Origin: Dehalococcoidia bacterium
GTDB lineage: Bacteria; Chloroflexota; Dehalococcoidia; SZUA-161
Direction of reading: 5' to 3'
Assembly: GCA_014874385.1 (NCBI GenBank)
Contig: JACWAE010000048.1
Location: forward strand, 24,327 to 88,326
DNA length: 64,000 nt
Part shown: in pieces, positions 45,859 through 55,534 of the stretch
Layout of the letters: every line of letters starts with the position of its first letter
Numbering within the stretch: the stretch's first letter is position 1
The notes under the pieces: generated by a model
Told to the model about the DNA's origin: nothing
Seen by the model: the letters and a program-made list of their open reading frames with translations, nothing else
The model's database searches: none
Translations under genes and position numbers: made by a program

Positions 45859-46989
45859 TTACTTCTGTTTTCTTTGCTTTCTCGTCTTGCCGCCAGATTC
45901 TTTCGCTGAGCCTTCTTCCTTGACACCGGCAATGAAATCCTCGGTCAACTTTAGAGCCTGGCTATCTGTATACTGAACCGGTGGAGACTTCATAAAGTAA
46001 GAAGAAGGGGCAACAAGCGCCCCGCTCAGGCCCCGGTCCCTGGCAAGTTTGCAACACCGTACGGCATCAATTACCACCCCAGCCGAGTTAGGGCTGTCCC
46101 ACACCTCCATCTTAAGCTCCAGATTCAGTGGCACATCTCCAAAAGTGCGCCCTTCCATCCGGATATAGCACCACTTGCGGTCTAACAGCCAGGGTACGTA
46201 ATCACTGGGTCCAACGTGGATATTATCCGGGTCAAGTTTATAGTCAAGCTGAGAGGTTACGGCGTCGGTCTTGGATATCTTCTTGGATTCCAGGCGCTCT
46301 CGCTCCAGCATATTGTAGAAATCAGTGTTGCCGCCGAAATTCAACTGGTACGTCCTCTCCAGCTTAACGCCTCGCTCACGGAAGAGCCTGGTTAGCACAC
46401 GATGAGTAATAGTTGCGCCCACCTGAGACTTTATGTCATCGCCAATAATCGGCAATCCTGCATCCTCAAACCGTTTCTGCCAGTACTTCTCGCGCGCAAT
46501 AAACACCGGGATGCAATTGATTAAGCCGCATCCAGCGGCAAGTACCTGCTCTACATACCACTTAGTAGCCATCTCGCTGCCTACCGGTAGATAGCTAATA
46601 ACGACATCAACCTTCCTGTCCTTGAGGATTCCCACGATATCTGCAGTAGAGCCCGGGGCCTTGGTAATGACCTTGGAAAGGTATTTCCCCAGACCATCAT
46701 GAGTCATGCCCCGTTCTACCACTACCCCGGTAGCGGGCACATCGCAGAACTTGATAGTATTGTTCGGCGGAGTGAAAATGACCTCCGCCAAGTCTTTGCC
46801 CACCTTATTGCGATCGATATCGAAGGCAGCTACAAAATTGATGTCCCGAATATGATAGCCTCCCAGATTGACATGCATCAGTCCAGGGACGAAATCATCC
46901 TCGGCAGCGTTACAATAGTAGTGCACCCCCTGAACCAGCGATGAGGCACAGTTACCAACTCCGATTATAGCCACATTAATTTTACCCAA
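45859..46989 (-). CDS. ino1: Inositol-3-phosphate synthase
   Basis: Converts glucose 6-phosphate to myo-inositol phosphate using NAD+. The 376 aa product has the Rossmann start [40 protein letters not shown], and the family segment [21 protein letters not shown] at about 184-204. The C-terminus is a Lys/Arg-rich tail. It is the first gene of the three-gene inositol-lipid unit and is divergent from the PHP gene. Confidence 0.93.
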   Translation of the reverse strand: MGKINVAIIGVGNCASSLVQGVHYYCNAAEDDFVPGLMHVNLGGYHIRDINFVAAFDIDRNKVGKDLAEVIFTPPNNTIKFCDVPATGVVVERGMTHDGLGKYLSKVITKAPGSTADIVGILKDRKVDVVISYLPVGSEMATKWYVEQVLAAGCGLINCIPVFIAREKYWQKRFEDAGLPIIGDDIKSQVGATITHRVLTRLFRERGVKLERTYQLNFGGNTDFYNMLERERLESKKISKTDAVTSQLDYKLDPDNIHVGPSDYVPWLLDRKWCYIRMEGRTFGDVPLNLELKMEVWDSPNSAGVVIDAVRCCKLARDRGLSGALVAPSSYFMKSPPVQYTDSQALKLTEDFIAGVKEEGSAKESGGKTRKQRKQK

Positions 46990-47049
46990 GTATTAAACTC
47001 CTTTCCTAAACGCGCTAAGATTAACCTCTCAGCCAGCCCATTCGCAGGC

Positions 47050-47088
47050 TTGCCCCGAGAAGAATCTTGTGCTATCCTCGATAGCACA
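47050..47088 (+). promoter_or_regulatory. Promoter and operator-like palindrome before the PHP gene
   Basis: TTGCCC (47050-47055), 17 bp, TATCCT (47073-47078) with an extended TG. The -10 lies inside the perfect inverted repeat TGTGCTATC-CTC-GATAGCACA (47068-47088). The ATG follows three bases later, so the transcript would be nearly leaderless. The palindrome could serve both this gene and the divergent ino1. Confidence 0.5.
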
Positions 47089-47091
47089 CAA

Positions 47092-47754
47092 ATGGTTTAC
47101 GACTTCCATACCCATACATCCATAAGCGATGGTGTCCTCTCACCACTGGAACTGGTGCGAAGAGCGCTCGTCAATGGTTACTATGCTATTGCGATCACTG
47201 ACCACGTTGGAATCGGCTACCTGAAACGACTGATAACCGAGATTACTGCTGATTGTGCCCTTGCTCAAAGCCACTGGAACATAACAGCAATCCCGGGGGT
47301 GGAACTCACTCATCTGCCAGCAACAGCAATCGCCGAAGCCGCACAGAAAGCGAGGGGGTTTGGAGCGAAGCTGGTGGTAGTTCATGGTCAAACTGTTGCC
47401 GAACCTGTTGAACCAGGTACAAACCTGGCTGCCCTCAAATCGCCACATGTTGACATCTTAGCACACCCTGGAATGTTAACGCTGGAAGAAGCGAAACTGG
47501 CGGCTGCCAACGGCATCTACCTCGAAATCACCGCCAGAAAACAACATTCTGTCACGAACAAACATGTTGCCGAAATGGCCCGCCGCGCCGGAGCAAAGCT
47601 CATCATTGATTCAGACGCACACGAAGAATCCGACCTGCTAACTCCTGAACTAGCTTTGACTATCGCTAAGAACGCCTCGCTCACCGAGTCTGAGATTATT
47701 GACACGCTGCAGACCAGTCCCCAGGCTCTGCTCACAAAAATTCTCGCAAGGTAA
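47092..47754 (+). CDS. PHP-domain phosphoesterase
   Basis: A 220 aa PHP protein with the metal-binding motifs DFHTHT (about 4-9), ITDHVG, PGVELTH, the central ILAHPG and the C-terminal DSDAHEESDL. This short PHP form includes histidinol phosphatase-like enzymes and others of unknown substrate. The start is ATG at 47092; an upstream in-frame TTG overlaps the promoter. Divergence from the inositol-phosphate synthase gene makes an inositol or sugar phosphate a possible substrate, but that is conjecture. Confidence 0.82.
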   Translation: MVYDFHTHTSISDGVLSPLELVRRALVNGYYAIAITDHVGIGYLKRLITEITADCALAQSHWNITAIPGVELTHLPATAIAEAAQKARGFGAKLVVVHGQTVAEPVEPGTNLAALKSPHVDILAHPGMLTLEEAKLAAANGIYLEITARKQHSVTNKHVAEMARRAGAKLIIDSDAHEESDLLTPELALTIAKNASLTESEIIDTLQTSPQALLTKILAR

Positions 47755-47828
47755 ACTATCCCTTGCTTGGGTAACTGTTGCCTACTTTCTTTTTAACTGT
47801 GTAGACTATACAACTTTGAGTGCAAAAG

Positions 47829-48734
47829 TCAAGTTTCATCACGCTTTCGGAAAACCTTTTCTGGCTTCCAACAACCTCGTACCTCGTCGTAGCGAAGAAT
47901 GGCGATAAAGCGCCCATCCCTGGAATAAGCCCGGCAAATCTTATCAGAGACCTCTGTTCCCTGCATTAAATCTAAGGGGCGGCCATTTATTGCAGCTTTC
48001 TCACTCTCTTCATCCACAATTATCGCCGACAAGTGAAGTACTGCCACATCTATAGGATGAAAAAGCTCAGCCCAGTGCCCCTGCCGGAACGCATCCTCAA
48101 GTTGGGAGATACTAACCGCATCTCTGATATGAAAAGGCCCGCTCTTCAAGCGGACCAGGTTGCTCAAATGCGCGCCACAGCCCAACTTTTGCCCGAGGTC
48201 ATGGGCTAAGGAGCGAATGTAAGTCCCTTTGCTGCACTCCACCTCCAAGGTAAACAGCGGAAGTTTCCAATCCACTATCTCCAGACGGGAGACCTCAATC
48301 CTCCTCGCCCTTCTGGGCAGCTCAACCCCGGCCCTGGCCCAACGATACAGAGGTACACCTTGTTGCTTTACGGCGCTGTACATAGGAGGGGTCTGGTCTA
48401 TGAAGCCGATAAATGAGGACAGTGCCGTCTCTACCTGCTCTTTAGTCAAGGAAGAGGCGTCGCAGCGCTGAATTACTTTCCCGGTAGCATCATAAGTATC
48501 GGTAGCTATTCCTAACTCGATCTCAGCTCGATAAATCTTTGTTGCCTCAGCCAAAAACTCGATCAGCCGGGTTCCTTGTCCAAGGCAGACAGGCAACACA
48601 CCCGTTGCATCAGGGTCCAGAGTGCCGGCATGCCCCACCCGCCGCTCTCCACTCAACCTCCTTACGAGAGCCACCACCCAAAAAGAGGTCTTCCCTCGAG
48701 GCTTATCCAGATTTAGAATACCATCAATGGTCAA
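47829..48734 (-). CDS. truB: tRNA pseudouridine synthase B
   Basis: Makes pseudouridine 55 in the T loop of tRNAs. The 301 aa product has GILNLDKPRGKTSFWVV, the catalytic Asp in GHAGTLDPDATGVLPVCLG (about 35-53), and a C-terminal PUA-like region. It overlaps rbfA by 4 bp (ATGA) and ends the nusA-infB operon. Confidence 0.95.
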   Translation of the reverse strand: MTIDGILNLDKPRGKTSFWVVALVRRLSGERRVGHAGTLDPDATGVLPVCLGQGTRLIEFLAEATKIYRAEIELGIATDTYDATGKVIQRCDASSLTKEQVETALSSFIGFIDQTPPMYSAVKQQGVPLYRWARAGVELPRRARRIEVSRLEIVDWKLPLFTLEVECSKGTYIRSLAHDLGQKLGCGAHLSNLVRLKSGPFHIRDAVSISQLEDAFRQGHWAELFHPIDVAVLHLSAIIVDEESEKAAINGRPLDLMQGTEVSDKICRAYSRDGRFIAILRYDEVRGCWKPEKVFRKRDET

Positions 48735-49105
48735 GTCTTATCCGCTTTATCAGTACTATCACCGGGTGCCACTTCCTCAATCAACTGAAGCAGGCGACTC
48801 CCGCGCTCGATAGAATCATCACGGTAAAAACTCAGCTCGGGAGTATAGCGCAGCGAGAGACGCTCCCCTAATCCTTTACGCAGGAACCCCGAGGCAGCAG
48901 CAAGCCCTTTCTCTACCTGCTTCTTATCCTCCTCTGTGCCCATAACACTGACAAAAACCTTGGCATGCCTTAAGTCAGCGGAAGTAACTACCTCGGTCAC
49001 ACTGATGAGACCGCTTAATCTCGGGTCTCTAACATCGCGCCTGATGAGCTCGCTTATCTCCTCGCGGATAAGCTCACTAACACGCTCCCTGCGTCGCGTT
49101 CCCAT
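48731..49105 (-). CDS. rbfA: Ribosome-binding factor A
   Basis: A 124 aa KH-type factor for late 30S maturation. It begins RRERVSELIREEISELIRRDVRDPRLSGLISVTEV and continues with DLRHAKVFVSVMG, the family core. It sits between infB and truB as in most bacteria. Confidence 0.94.
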   Translation of the reverse strand: MGTRRRERVSELIREEISELIRRDVRDPRLSGLISVTEVVTSADLRHAKVFVSVMGTEEDKKQVEKGLAAASGFLRKGLGERLSLRYTPELSFYRDDSIERGSRLLQLIEEVAPGDSTDKADKT

Positions 49106-49131
49106 CTAGCCCCAATCTAGGTCAGGAGAGC

Positions 49132-50961
49132 TTAGACTTTCTCTTTTCTGTAGGCCTCAATGATATCGCCTACCTGAAAATCAGTGAAACCCTCGACACC
49201 GACGCCGCACTCAAAACCGGCTGCTATCTCACGAACATTTTCTTTGAAATGCTTCAAGCTCGACACCTGTGCCTCAGCCATAACCTCGCCTTTTCGTATA
49301 ACCCTGGCCATTGCGCCGCGGCTGATCTTGCCATCGGTTACATAAACACCTGCTATCTTGCCCTGCCTGGTGCTGAAAGTAGCTCTTAGCTCTCCATGCC
49401 CTTCGATGACATCCACATAGGTGGGTTCAAGCATACCAGCCAGTGCTTTTTCAACATCCTCAAGCAGCGTGTAAATCACCTGGTATAAGCGGATATCGAC
49501 ACCTTCCTGTTCGGCAAGACGTTTTGCCCCCGGCTCAGGGCGTGTGTTGAACCCTATGATGATGCCTTTGGAGGCAATAGCCAGCATTACATCGTTCTCG
49601 GTTATACTGCCACTGCCCAAGTGGACAATCCTCACCTTGACCCCACCACTGCCCAGCCTTTCCAGGGAATCCCTTATCGGTTCTATACTCCCCTGAACAT
49701 CGGTCTTCAGGATTATGTTAAGCTCTTTTACGTTCCCTGCTTGAATTTGAGCGAACAGGTTACTCAGCCTGGGTACTTTTGAGGCGCTGCTCACCCCTCT
49801 TTCTTTTTGCCGCCGCTGCACCTCAGTTCGTGCTTCCTTCTCGCCACTGACCACGGTCAAATTATCACCTGCCTGGGGAACACTGCTCAATCCTAATACC
49901 CCAACAGGAGTAGACGGCTCTGCTTTCTTCACGCGTTTGCCCCTATCGTCAAACATCGCTTTGACCTTGCCCCAAATATCGCCAACCACAACGTAATCAC
50001 CGATTTCGAGAATACCTGTCTGTACCAGGACCGTAGCCATGGGGCCCCTGCTACTATCCAACTTGGCCTCGATGACCACACCGATAGCCGGTCGGTCAGG
50101 GTCAGCCTTTAGCTCCAGAATTTCAGCAACGATAAGCAAGTTCTCCAGCAGGTCAGAGATACCATCCCCTCGTTTGGCGGAAACCGGGACACAGACAACG
50201 TCCCCCCCCCATTCCTCAATAATCACGCCATTATCTGCGAGTTGCTGCTTGACCCGATCCGGGTTAGCAGTTGGTTTATCTATCTTGTTAATAGCGACTA
50301 CGATAGGCACCCCCGCAGCCTTGGCGTGGTTTATAGCCTCCACTGTTTGAGGCATGACACCATCATCAGCAGCTACAACCAGGACAGCAATATCGGTAGC
50401 CTGGGCCCCACGAGCCCTCATTGCGGTGAATGCTTCGTGGCCCGGTGTATCGAGAAAAGTAATCTTTTGGCCATGGACTTCAACCTGATACGCGCCAATG
50501 TGCTGCGTGATACTCCCGGCTTCGGTATCAACAACATTGGTCTGGCGGATAGCGTCAAGCAATTTAGTTTTTCCGTGGTCGACATGCCCCATAATAGTTA
50601 TCACAGGAGGACGCAACTTTAAGCCTTTGCCTGTCTCGGCGATGCGGGGCCTGGGACCTGCCCCCGTAGGAGCCTGCGGCTCTCCCTTGGCCTCAAAGCC
50701 CAGGTCGGCAGCGACAATAGCAGCGGTTTCATAATCGATAACCTGGTTGATGCTGGCCATAACTCCGTTTCGCATCAAACACTTGATCGCATCTATGCCG
50801 CTGACCTTCAGTATATCCGCCAGTTGCTTCACCGTCAGCCTGCGCGGGATAACAACCTCCGGTTTAGCCGCCGGTTTAGCTTCCGATTTGGCCTCCGCTT
50901 TTCCGGCCACCGGCGTCTTGCTTTGGTTAGCATGCTCTTCACCGGCAACTTTACGCTTCAT
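49132..50961 (-). CDS. infB: Translation initiation factor IF-2
   Basis: A 609 aa compact IF-2. A short Lys/Ala/Pro-rich N-terminus (about 1-35) is followed by one IF2-N domain, then the G domain with [14 protein letters not shown] (about 126-139), DTPGHEAF and NKIDK, and the C-terminal initiator-tRNA-binding domain. It lacks the long N-terminal extensions of enterobacterial IF-2. The ATG overlaps the ylxR stop by 4 bp. Confidence 0.97.
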   Translation of the reverse strand: MKRKVAGEEHANQSKTPVAGKAEAKSEAKPAAKPEVVIPRRLTVKQLADILKVSGIDAIKCLMRNGVMASINQVIDYETAAIVAADLGFEAKGEPQAPTGAGPRPRIAETGKGLKLRPPVITIMGHVDHGKTKLLDAIRQTNVVDTEAGSITQHIGAYQVEVHGQKITFLDTPGHEAFTAMRARGAQATDIAVLVVAADDGVMPQTVEAINHAKAAGVPIVVAINKIDKPTANPDRVKQQLADNGVIIEEWGGDVVCVPVSAKRGDGISDLLENLLIVAEILELKADPDRPAIGVVIEAKLDSSRGPMATVLVQTGILEIGDYVVVGDIWGKVKAMFDDRGKRVKKAEPSTPVGVLGLSSVPQAGDNLTVVSGEKEARTEVQRRQKERGVSSASKVPRLSNLFAQIQAGNVKELNIILKTDVQGSIEPIRDSLERLGSGGVKVRIVHLGSGSITENDVMLAIASKGIIIGFNTRPEPGAKRLAEQEGVDIRLYQVIYTLLEDVEKALAGMLEPTYVDVIEGHGELRATFSTRQGKIAGVYVTDGKISRGAMARVIRKGEVMAEAQVSSLKHFKENVREIAAGFECGVGVEGFTDFQVGDIIEAYRKEKV

Positions 50962-51299
50962 TCACAAGCTCCTTTGACATGAAGCTCAGCGCGGTGTTCC
51001 CCACCATTACCGACTGTGAGAAATCTCTTGCTGTACTCCAGAAGTCCAGCGCGCTGCTCCGGACCAATCTCCACCTTCAGAGCGTACTCCAGTCTTTTAC
51101 GCTTTAAGCCAGACTCAAAGCAGTCCTGCGTTCTACACAGATATGCGCCACGCCCCGCTTTTTTACCTCTGTTATCTATTTCCAGAGCACCCTGCGGGGT
51201 ACGCACAATCCGCACCAGTTCCCACTTCGGCCGCTTCTGGCGGCAAACAATGCAGGTGCGTTCAGGAACATGTTTAGGACGCTTTTGAGTCACGGGCAT
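50958..51299 (-). CDS. ylxR: YlxR-family protein (DUF448)
   Basis: A 113 aa protein with the family signature PERTCIVCRQKRPKWELVRIVRTP and GRGAYLCRTQDCFESGLKRKRLEYALK. YlxR proteins are small RNA-binding or nucleoid-associated proteins encoded between nusA and infB, as here. In Bacillus YlxR affects transcription of many genes. The nusA gap is 8 bp. Confidence 0.92.
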   Translation of the reverse strand: MPVTQKRPKHVPERTCIVCRQKRPKWELVRIVRTPQGALEIDNRGKKAGRGAYLCRTQDCFESGLKRKRLEYALKVEIGPEQRAGLLEYSKRFLTVGNGGEHRAELHVKGACE

Positions 51300-51307
51300 C
51301 TCTTATT

Positions 51308-52765
51308 TTACTCCTCCGTGTCTTCTTCTAATTGATCAAGTGCGGAGACGCGATACTTGCGGGCTCTCTTAACCTTTCCACTTTCCAATTTATCTTCCTT
51401 AAATGACTTCTTCTTTTTGTCCTTCTTCTTAGTATCAGGCTTAGCAGCCTTAGGAGCAAAGATATCCTCGGCAAAGCGTATCTGAGGTTTCTCAGCGGGC
51501 ACTTCAACCTCGGGAGGAGGTTCATAGGGGATCGCCTCAATCTCTTCCTTAACCTTCTGAGGCACTGCCACAGCCTCCTCAATCTGAGGAATCGCTTCGC
51601 TGCCCTCTACCGCACCCTTCACCCGTGCAGCAACCCGCTCCTTAACCTGAGGCACACCTTCCTCTACCTTCTCTGGCTCCTCAGCCACAGCCACGGGAGG
51701 CGCCTCTTTCGCCATGGTCTTCTTCTCCGCCTCAGCAACACTAGCGCTCTTGATGTCGATCTTCCAGCCAGTTAGCTTCGCCGCAAGCCTGGCATTCTGC
51801 CCCTCTTTGCCAATAGCCAGGGAGAGCTGGCCATCAGGCACAACCACCACTGCAGACTTCTCCGCTTCGTCGATATCCACATTCACCACCTGGGCAGGAC
51901 TCAAGGCATTGGCTATGAATATCTTGGAATGAGCATGCCATTGAATCACATCTATCCGTTCGCCACCCAGTTCATTGACTACATTTTGAATCCTTACACC
52001 CCGCAGCCCAACGCACGAGCCTACCGGATCGATTCCCTCCTGCAGCGCTGCTACTGCTACTTTACTGCGAAAGCCCGCTTCCCGGGCTACCGCCTTAATC
52101 TCCACGATCCCATTATTAATCTCAGGCACCTCCAGCTCGAATAGGCGGCGCACCAGATTAGGGTGAGAACGCGATAATATGAGCCGCGGCCCCTTATTGG
52201 TGCGATTCACCTCCAGCAGGTACAGTTTGAGCCTTTGCCCCACCCGATAACGCTCCGTCCGCATCTGCTCAGCAGAGGGAAGCACACCCTCAGCTTTGCC
52301 CAGGTCGATAATAGCCTGTCTCGGCTCCACCCTCTGTACTATTCCGCTGACTATGTCTCCTTCTCTATCGACATATTCTCCAAATATAAACTCACGCTCC
52401 GCTTCGCGAAGTCGCTGTAAGACCACCTGCTTAGCAGTCTGGGCAGCGATACGTCCAGCGTGGAACTGCGTGGACTCTATAGAAATAGTCTCGCCTAACT
52501 TGACATCCTTCTTAATCTTCTGCGCTTCAGCCAAAGGAATCTCCTTATAGAGGTCGGCCGGCTTCTCGACCGCTATCTTGAGGGTGTAGACCTTAACATC
52601 GCCGCTGGCCGGGTTAATCTTCACCGAGATATTATGCTGTACTCCGAGGTCGTCCTTCTTGAAAGCGGAGACTAATGCCGCCTCCACCGCAGAGAAGACA
52701 ACTTCTTTGGGCAGATTTCTTTCTGCTGCTAGCTGAGTAATAGCAAGTATGAAATCCGTCTTCAT
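51308..52765 (-). CDS. nusA: Transcription termination/antitermination protein NusA
   Basis: A 485 aa NusA. The N-terminal RNA-polymerase-binding domain (about 1-125), S1 domain ([29 protein letters not shown] near 133) and two KH domains ([45 protein letters not shown]) are present. The last 130 residues are a low-complexity Glu/Lys/Pro tail in place of structured acidic repeats. ATG at 52765 follows AAAGGAGG. An intrinsic terminator stands in its leader. Confidence 0.95.
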   Translation of the reverse strand: MKTDFILAITQLAAERNLPKEVVFSAVEAALVSAFKKDDLGVQHNISVKINPASGDVKVYTLKIAVEKPADLYKEIPLAEAQKIKKDVKLGETISIESTQFHAGRIAAQTAKQVVLQRLREAEREFIFGEYVDREGDIVSGIVQRVEPRQAIIDLGKAEGVLPSAEQMRTERYRVGQRLKLYLLEVNRTNKGPRLILSRSHPNLVRRLFELEVPEINNGIVEIKAVAREAGFRSKVAVAALQEGIDPVGSCVGLRGVRIQNVVNELGGERIDVIQWHAHSKIFIANALSPAQVVNVDIDEAEKSAVVVVPDGQLSLAIGKEGQNARLAAKLTGWKIDIKSASVAEAEKKTMAKEAPPVAVAEEPEKVEEGVPQVKERVAARVKGAVEGSEAIPQIEEAVAVPQKVKEEIEAIPYEPPPEVEVPAEKPQIRFAEDIFAPKAAKPDTKKKDKKKKSFKEDKLESGKVKRARKYRVSALDQLEEDTEE

Positions 52766-52810
52766 CCCTGCCTGGCCTCCTTTGTGCCACTCCGCAACCC
52801 TCAATCAATT

Positions 52811-52833
52811 AAAAAAGTGGGTAAAACCCACTT
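52811..52833 (-). terminator. Intrinsic terminator in the nusA leader (attenuator candidate)
   Basis: On the minus strand AAGTGGGT (52826-52833) pairs with ACCCACTT (52815-52822) around TTT, and is followed by a TTTTTTAATT run. It lies about 15-35 nt after the predicted nusA transcript start and 45 bp before the ATG. It could end proS read-through or attenuate the nusA operon itself. Confidence 0.75.
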
Positions 52834-52855
52834 CCAGTAACTCCCTCGTACGAGC

Positions 52856-52884
52856 ACTATAGCACTTTTCGGGGTAGAATGCAA
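52856..52884 (-). promoter_or_regulatory. nusA operon promoter
   Basis: Minus-strand TTGCAT (52879-52884), 17 bp spacer, TATAGT (52856-52861) with an extended TGC. The predicted start is near 52849, upstream of the leader terminator. Confidence 0.7.
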
Positions 52885-52916
52885 CCCCTTTGGCCCGTTC
52901 AGGGGCCCCCAAATGT

Positions 52917-52942
52917 AGGGGCGAACCAATGATGTTCGCCCT
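52917..52942. repeat. REP-like palindrome, copy 3
   Basis: GGGCGAAC and GTTCGCCC arms around CAATGAT, preceded by TGTAG as in the other two copies. It lies just after the proS stop and is probably its terminator. Confidence 0.65.
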
Positions 52943-52953
52943 TTAAGCGTTAT

Positions 52954-54648
52954 TTATTTCAAGAGAGCCTTGAGCTTCTCAGCCACCCCAGTCAGGGGCA
53001 CAAGCTCGATATCCTTCCCTGTGCGCAGCTTCACCTCAGCACTGGACGACTTCAGGGTGCGGCGGCTCACCGTGAGCCGTATGGGCATCCCCAGAAGGTC
53101 GGCGTCATTAAACTTGACCCCCGGCGATTCGTTGCGGTCGTCGTAGAGTACTTCAAACCCCTTACGGCAAAGCTCAGTATAGAGCTTCTCCGCAGCCTCA
53201 GCCCCCGCTGCCTCATCCATGCCCAGGGCGCAGAGATAGACCTGGTAAGGCGCTAAAGAGACGGGCCAGGTAATACCCTTTTCGTCGTGGTTCTGTTCGA
53301 TCACCGCCGCCAGAAGCCGTCCGATGCCGATACCGTAGCATCCCATGACTAAAGGTTTCTGCACGCCATCCCGGTCTATATAGAAAGCTCCCTGCCTCTG
53401 GCTGAACACAGTGCCCAGCTTGAATATGTGCCCTATTTCAATTCCGCGCATCGACATCAGTGGATTGCCACATTTGAGGCACTGGTACCCTGCCCTGGCC
53501 AGAGCTATATCAGTGATGAGGTCTACGGCAAAGTCACGAGGGTAATTGGCATTCTTGAGGTGGTAACCATCTTTATTGGCGCCCACTACGAAGTTATGTC
53601 CCGTGGTTATCGAATCGTCAGCCACTATCTTGATGCCTTTGAGCCCCACCGCTGACGCTGCCCCGGCCACCAGTCCAGACCTCCGCACCTCCTCGTCATT
53701 GGCCAGCCTTAACTCGGAGCACTTCAGGGCGTTCTTGAGCTTGACCTCATTCACCTCCAGGTCACCTCTTATCGTGACAAAGACCAGCTCCCCATCCGTA
53801 GAGTAGAAAACAGCCTTCAGGGTATGGCTCTTGGGCACACCCAGGAAGTTAGCCACCTCCTCGATAGTCTTAGCTCCGGGCGTAGCCACCTCCTGAAGCG
53901 GAAGAAGAGCTTCCTCATCCAGCTTTGTTTTGACAAAGCTGGCCCTCTCTGCGTTAGCCACATAGCCGCAGCGATTACAGTAGATAATCTCGTCCTCACC
54001 GACCTCGGTCGCCACCATGAACTCGTGAGAGTCCTTGCCACCAATGGCGCCGCTATCGGCCTCTATGAGCATAGCGTTAAGCCCGCAGCGGGTATAGATA
54101 TTTTTATAGGCCTGGACCATACTCTTGTAGCTTAAATCCAGAGCCGCTTCATCAACATCGAAGCTATAGCAGTCCTTCATGCTGAACTCACGGACCCTCA
54201 ACAGGCCGCCGCGGGGCCGCGGCTCATCCCGGAACTTGGTCTGTATCTGGTAGAGCATCAAAGGCAGGTCGCGGTAGCTTTTTACATAGCGGCGGGCAAG
54301 CTCCGTGACCATCTCCTCGTGAGTAGGAGCCAGGACAAGCTGACGCTCCCGGCGGTCAGTGACGGTGAACAGGGACTTGCCGAAGGCAAGGTCCCGCCCG
54401 CTCTCCTGCCACATCTCGATGGGCTGGAGCACAGGCATACACAGTTCCTGGGCACCGGCGGCGTCCATCTCCTCACGTATAATCTGCTCCATCTTGCGCA
54501 GCGCCCGCCATCCCAGCGGCAGATATGAATAGACCCCCGCCGTCAACTGCTGAATCATGCCTGCCTTGAGCAAAAGCTGGTGGCTGGCAGTCTCCGCCTC
54601 CGCCGGCACCTCGCGCAACGTTTTACCGAAAAGATTTGACAGACGCAT
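52954..54648 (-). CDS. proS: Prolyl-tRNA synthetase
   Basis: A 564 aa bacterial-type class II synthetase. Motif 2 (FRDEPRPRGGLLRVREFSMKDCYSF, about 138-162) and motif 3 (GCYGIGIGRLLAAVIEQ, about 442-458) flank the INS editing domain, followed by the anticodon-binding domain. ATG at 54648 begins MRLSNLFGKTLREVP, the usual N-terminus; an upstream ATG at 54729 would overlap the TIR-like gene. Confidence 0.96.
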   Translation of the reverse strand: MRLSNLFGKTLREVPAEAETASHQLLLKAGMIQQLTAGVYSYLPLGWRALRKMEQIIREEMDAAGAQELCMPVLQPIEMWQESGRDLAFGKSLFTVTDRRERQLVLAPTHEEMVTELARRYVKSYRDLPLMLYQIQTKFRDEPRPRGGLLRVREFSMKDCYSFDVDEAALDLSYKSMVQAYKNIYTRCGLNAMLIEADSGAIGGKDSHEFMVATEVGEDEIIYCNRCGYVANAERASFVKTKLDEEALLPLQEVATPGAKTIEEVANFLGVPKSHTLKAVFYSTDGELVFVTIRGDLEVNEVKLKNALKCSELRLANDEEVRRSGLVAGAASAVGLKGIKIVADDSITTGHNFVVGANKDGYHLKNANYPRDFAVDLITDIALARAGYQCLKCGNPLMSMRGIEIGHIFKLGTVFSQRQGAFYIDRDGVQKPLVMGCYGIGIGRLLAAVIEQNHDEKGITWPVSLAPYQVYLCALGMDEAAGAEAAEKLYTELCRKGFEVLYDDRNESPGVKFNDADLLGMPIRLTVSRRTLKSSSAEVKLRTGKDIELVPLTGVAEKLKALLK

Positions 54649-54706
54649 ACTATACCCCTTGCCTCTCATTTTCGCAGCTAAAAACTGGTTACTTGAGGAA
54701 ATATGC

Positions 54707-55534
54707 TCACCTATCCTCCGAAAATTCACGCTTTACTGTAGCCAACACTTCTCCAAAAGTCTCTTGAATGTTGCCTTTATTAAAGCGTATTTGATTGAGA
54801 CCGTGAATGTTGGAAAACTCCGTAACACCATCTTCAAGTAAAGCAATAGCTTTTCGCCATCCCAAGCGTCCTTGGAACAAGCCTAGTTCGTGAATTACGT
54901 TCTCTCTGGCATGGAAATGCCCTTCTGCATCCAAATCTTCTCCAGTCAGAACCAAAATGGCAAAAGAGCTACTAGTCAGCATATCATCAAGTACATCTCT
55001 TATGGTAAGGCCAGCCCTTGCGCCCGATTCGTAAGCCTCAACATCCAAACCATGTTTTTCATGTAAATGGTCTTTCAAATCGCGCCACTGCGGATTTCGC
55101 CCGTGACCTATAAATACCTTGATTTTCGGCCTGTCCTTCTTCTTTGGAGGTGGTTGAGGCGGTTCAGGGAGGCGACATTTTTCTACATGCGGCTCAAGCG
55201 CATTAAAGACCTTTTCTACATCTGCCCTGGCTGGCATCTTAATGGTAACCGTAGTCTCTGGTATTGCGAACGACTGCCAGTAGATCACAAAACGGATTGC
55301 GCCAATATCAAAATCCTTTACAAACAGGCCCGTCTTAAATCCTTTCAAGTAGTCGCTGAAGAACTCTTCTTCGTTGTCATAGCTCCATTTTTCCTTAGGT
55401 AGCTCTATTGAAAAATTCTCAAACCTTAGCTTTCTGTGTTTCTCTGGCAAAGCATTAATTAAGGTACTTACAGCCCCTCTTATTGCCTCCGGAGTAAAGA
55501 TCACACGATCATAGCTCTTCGCTTTCTCTGGCAT
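54707..55534 (-). CDS. TIR-like (CAP12/Pycsar-type) effector with unknown N-terminal domain
   Basis: A 275 aa protein in two parts. Residues about 138-275 form a TIR-like nucleotide-binding domain of the kind found in CBASS and Pycsar effectors: KIKVFIGHGRNPQWRDLKDHL, then ILVLTGEDL and ARENVIHELGLFQGRLG with Glu216 as candidate NADase residue. A proline-lysine linker (about 122-137) joins it to an N-terminal alpha-beta domain I do not recognise. ATG at 55534 has GGGAGGT and overlaps ispG by 26 bp. No cyclase is adjacent. It interrupts a housekeeping run. Confidence 0.75.
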   Translation of the reverse strand: MPEKAKSYDRVIFTPEAIRGAVSTLINALPEKHRKLRFENFSIELPKEKWSYDNEEEFFSDYLKGFKTGLFVKDFDIGAIRFVIYWQSFAIPETTVTIKMPARADVEKVFNALEPHVEKCRLPEPPQPPPKKKDRPKIKVFIGHGRNPQWRDLKDHLHEKHGLDVEAYESGARAGLTIRDVLDDMLTSSSFAILVLTGEDLDAEGHFHARENVIHELGLFQGRLGWRKAIALLEDGVTEFSNIHGLNQIRFNKGNIQETFGEVLATVKREFSEDR

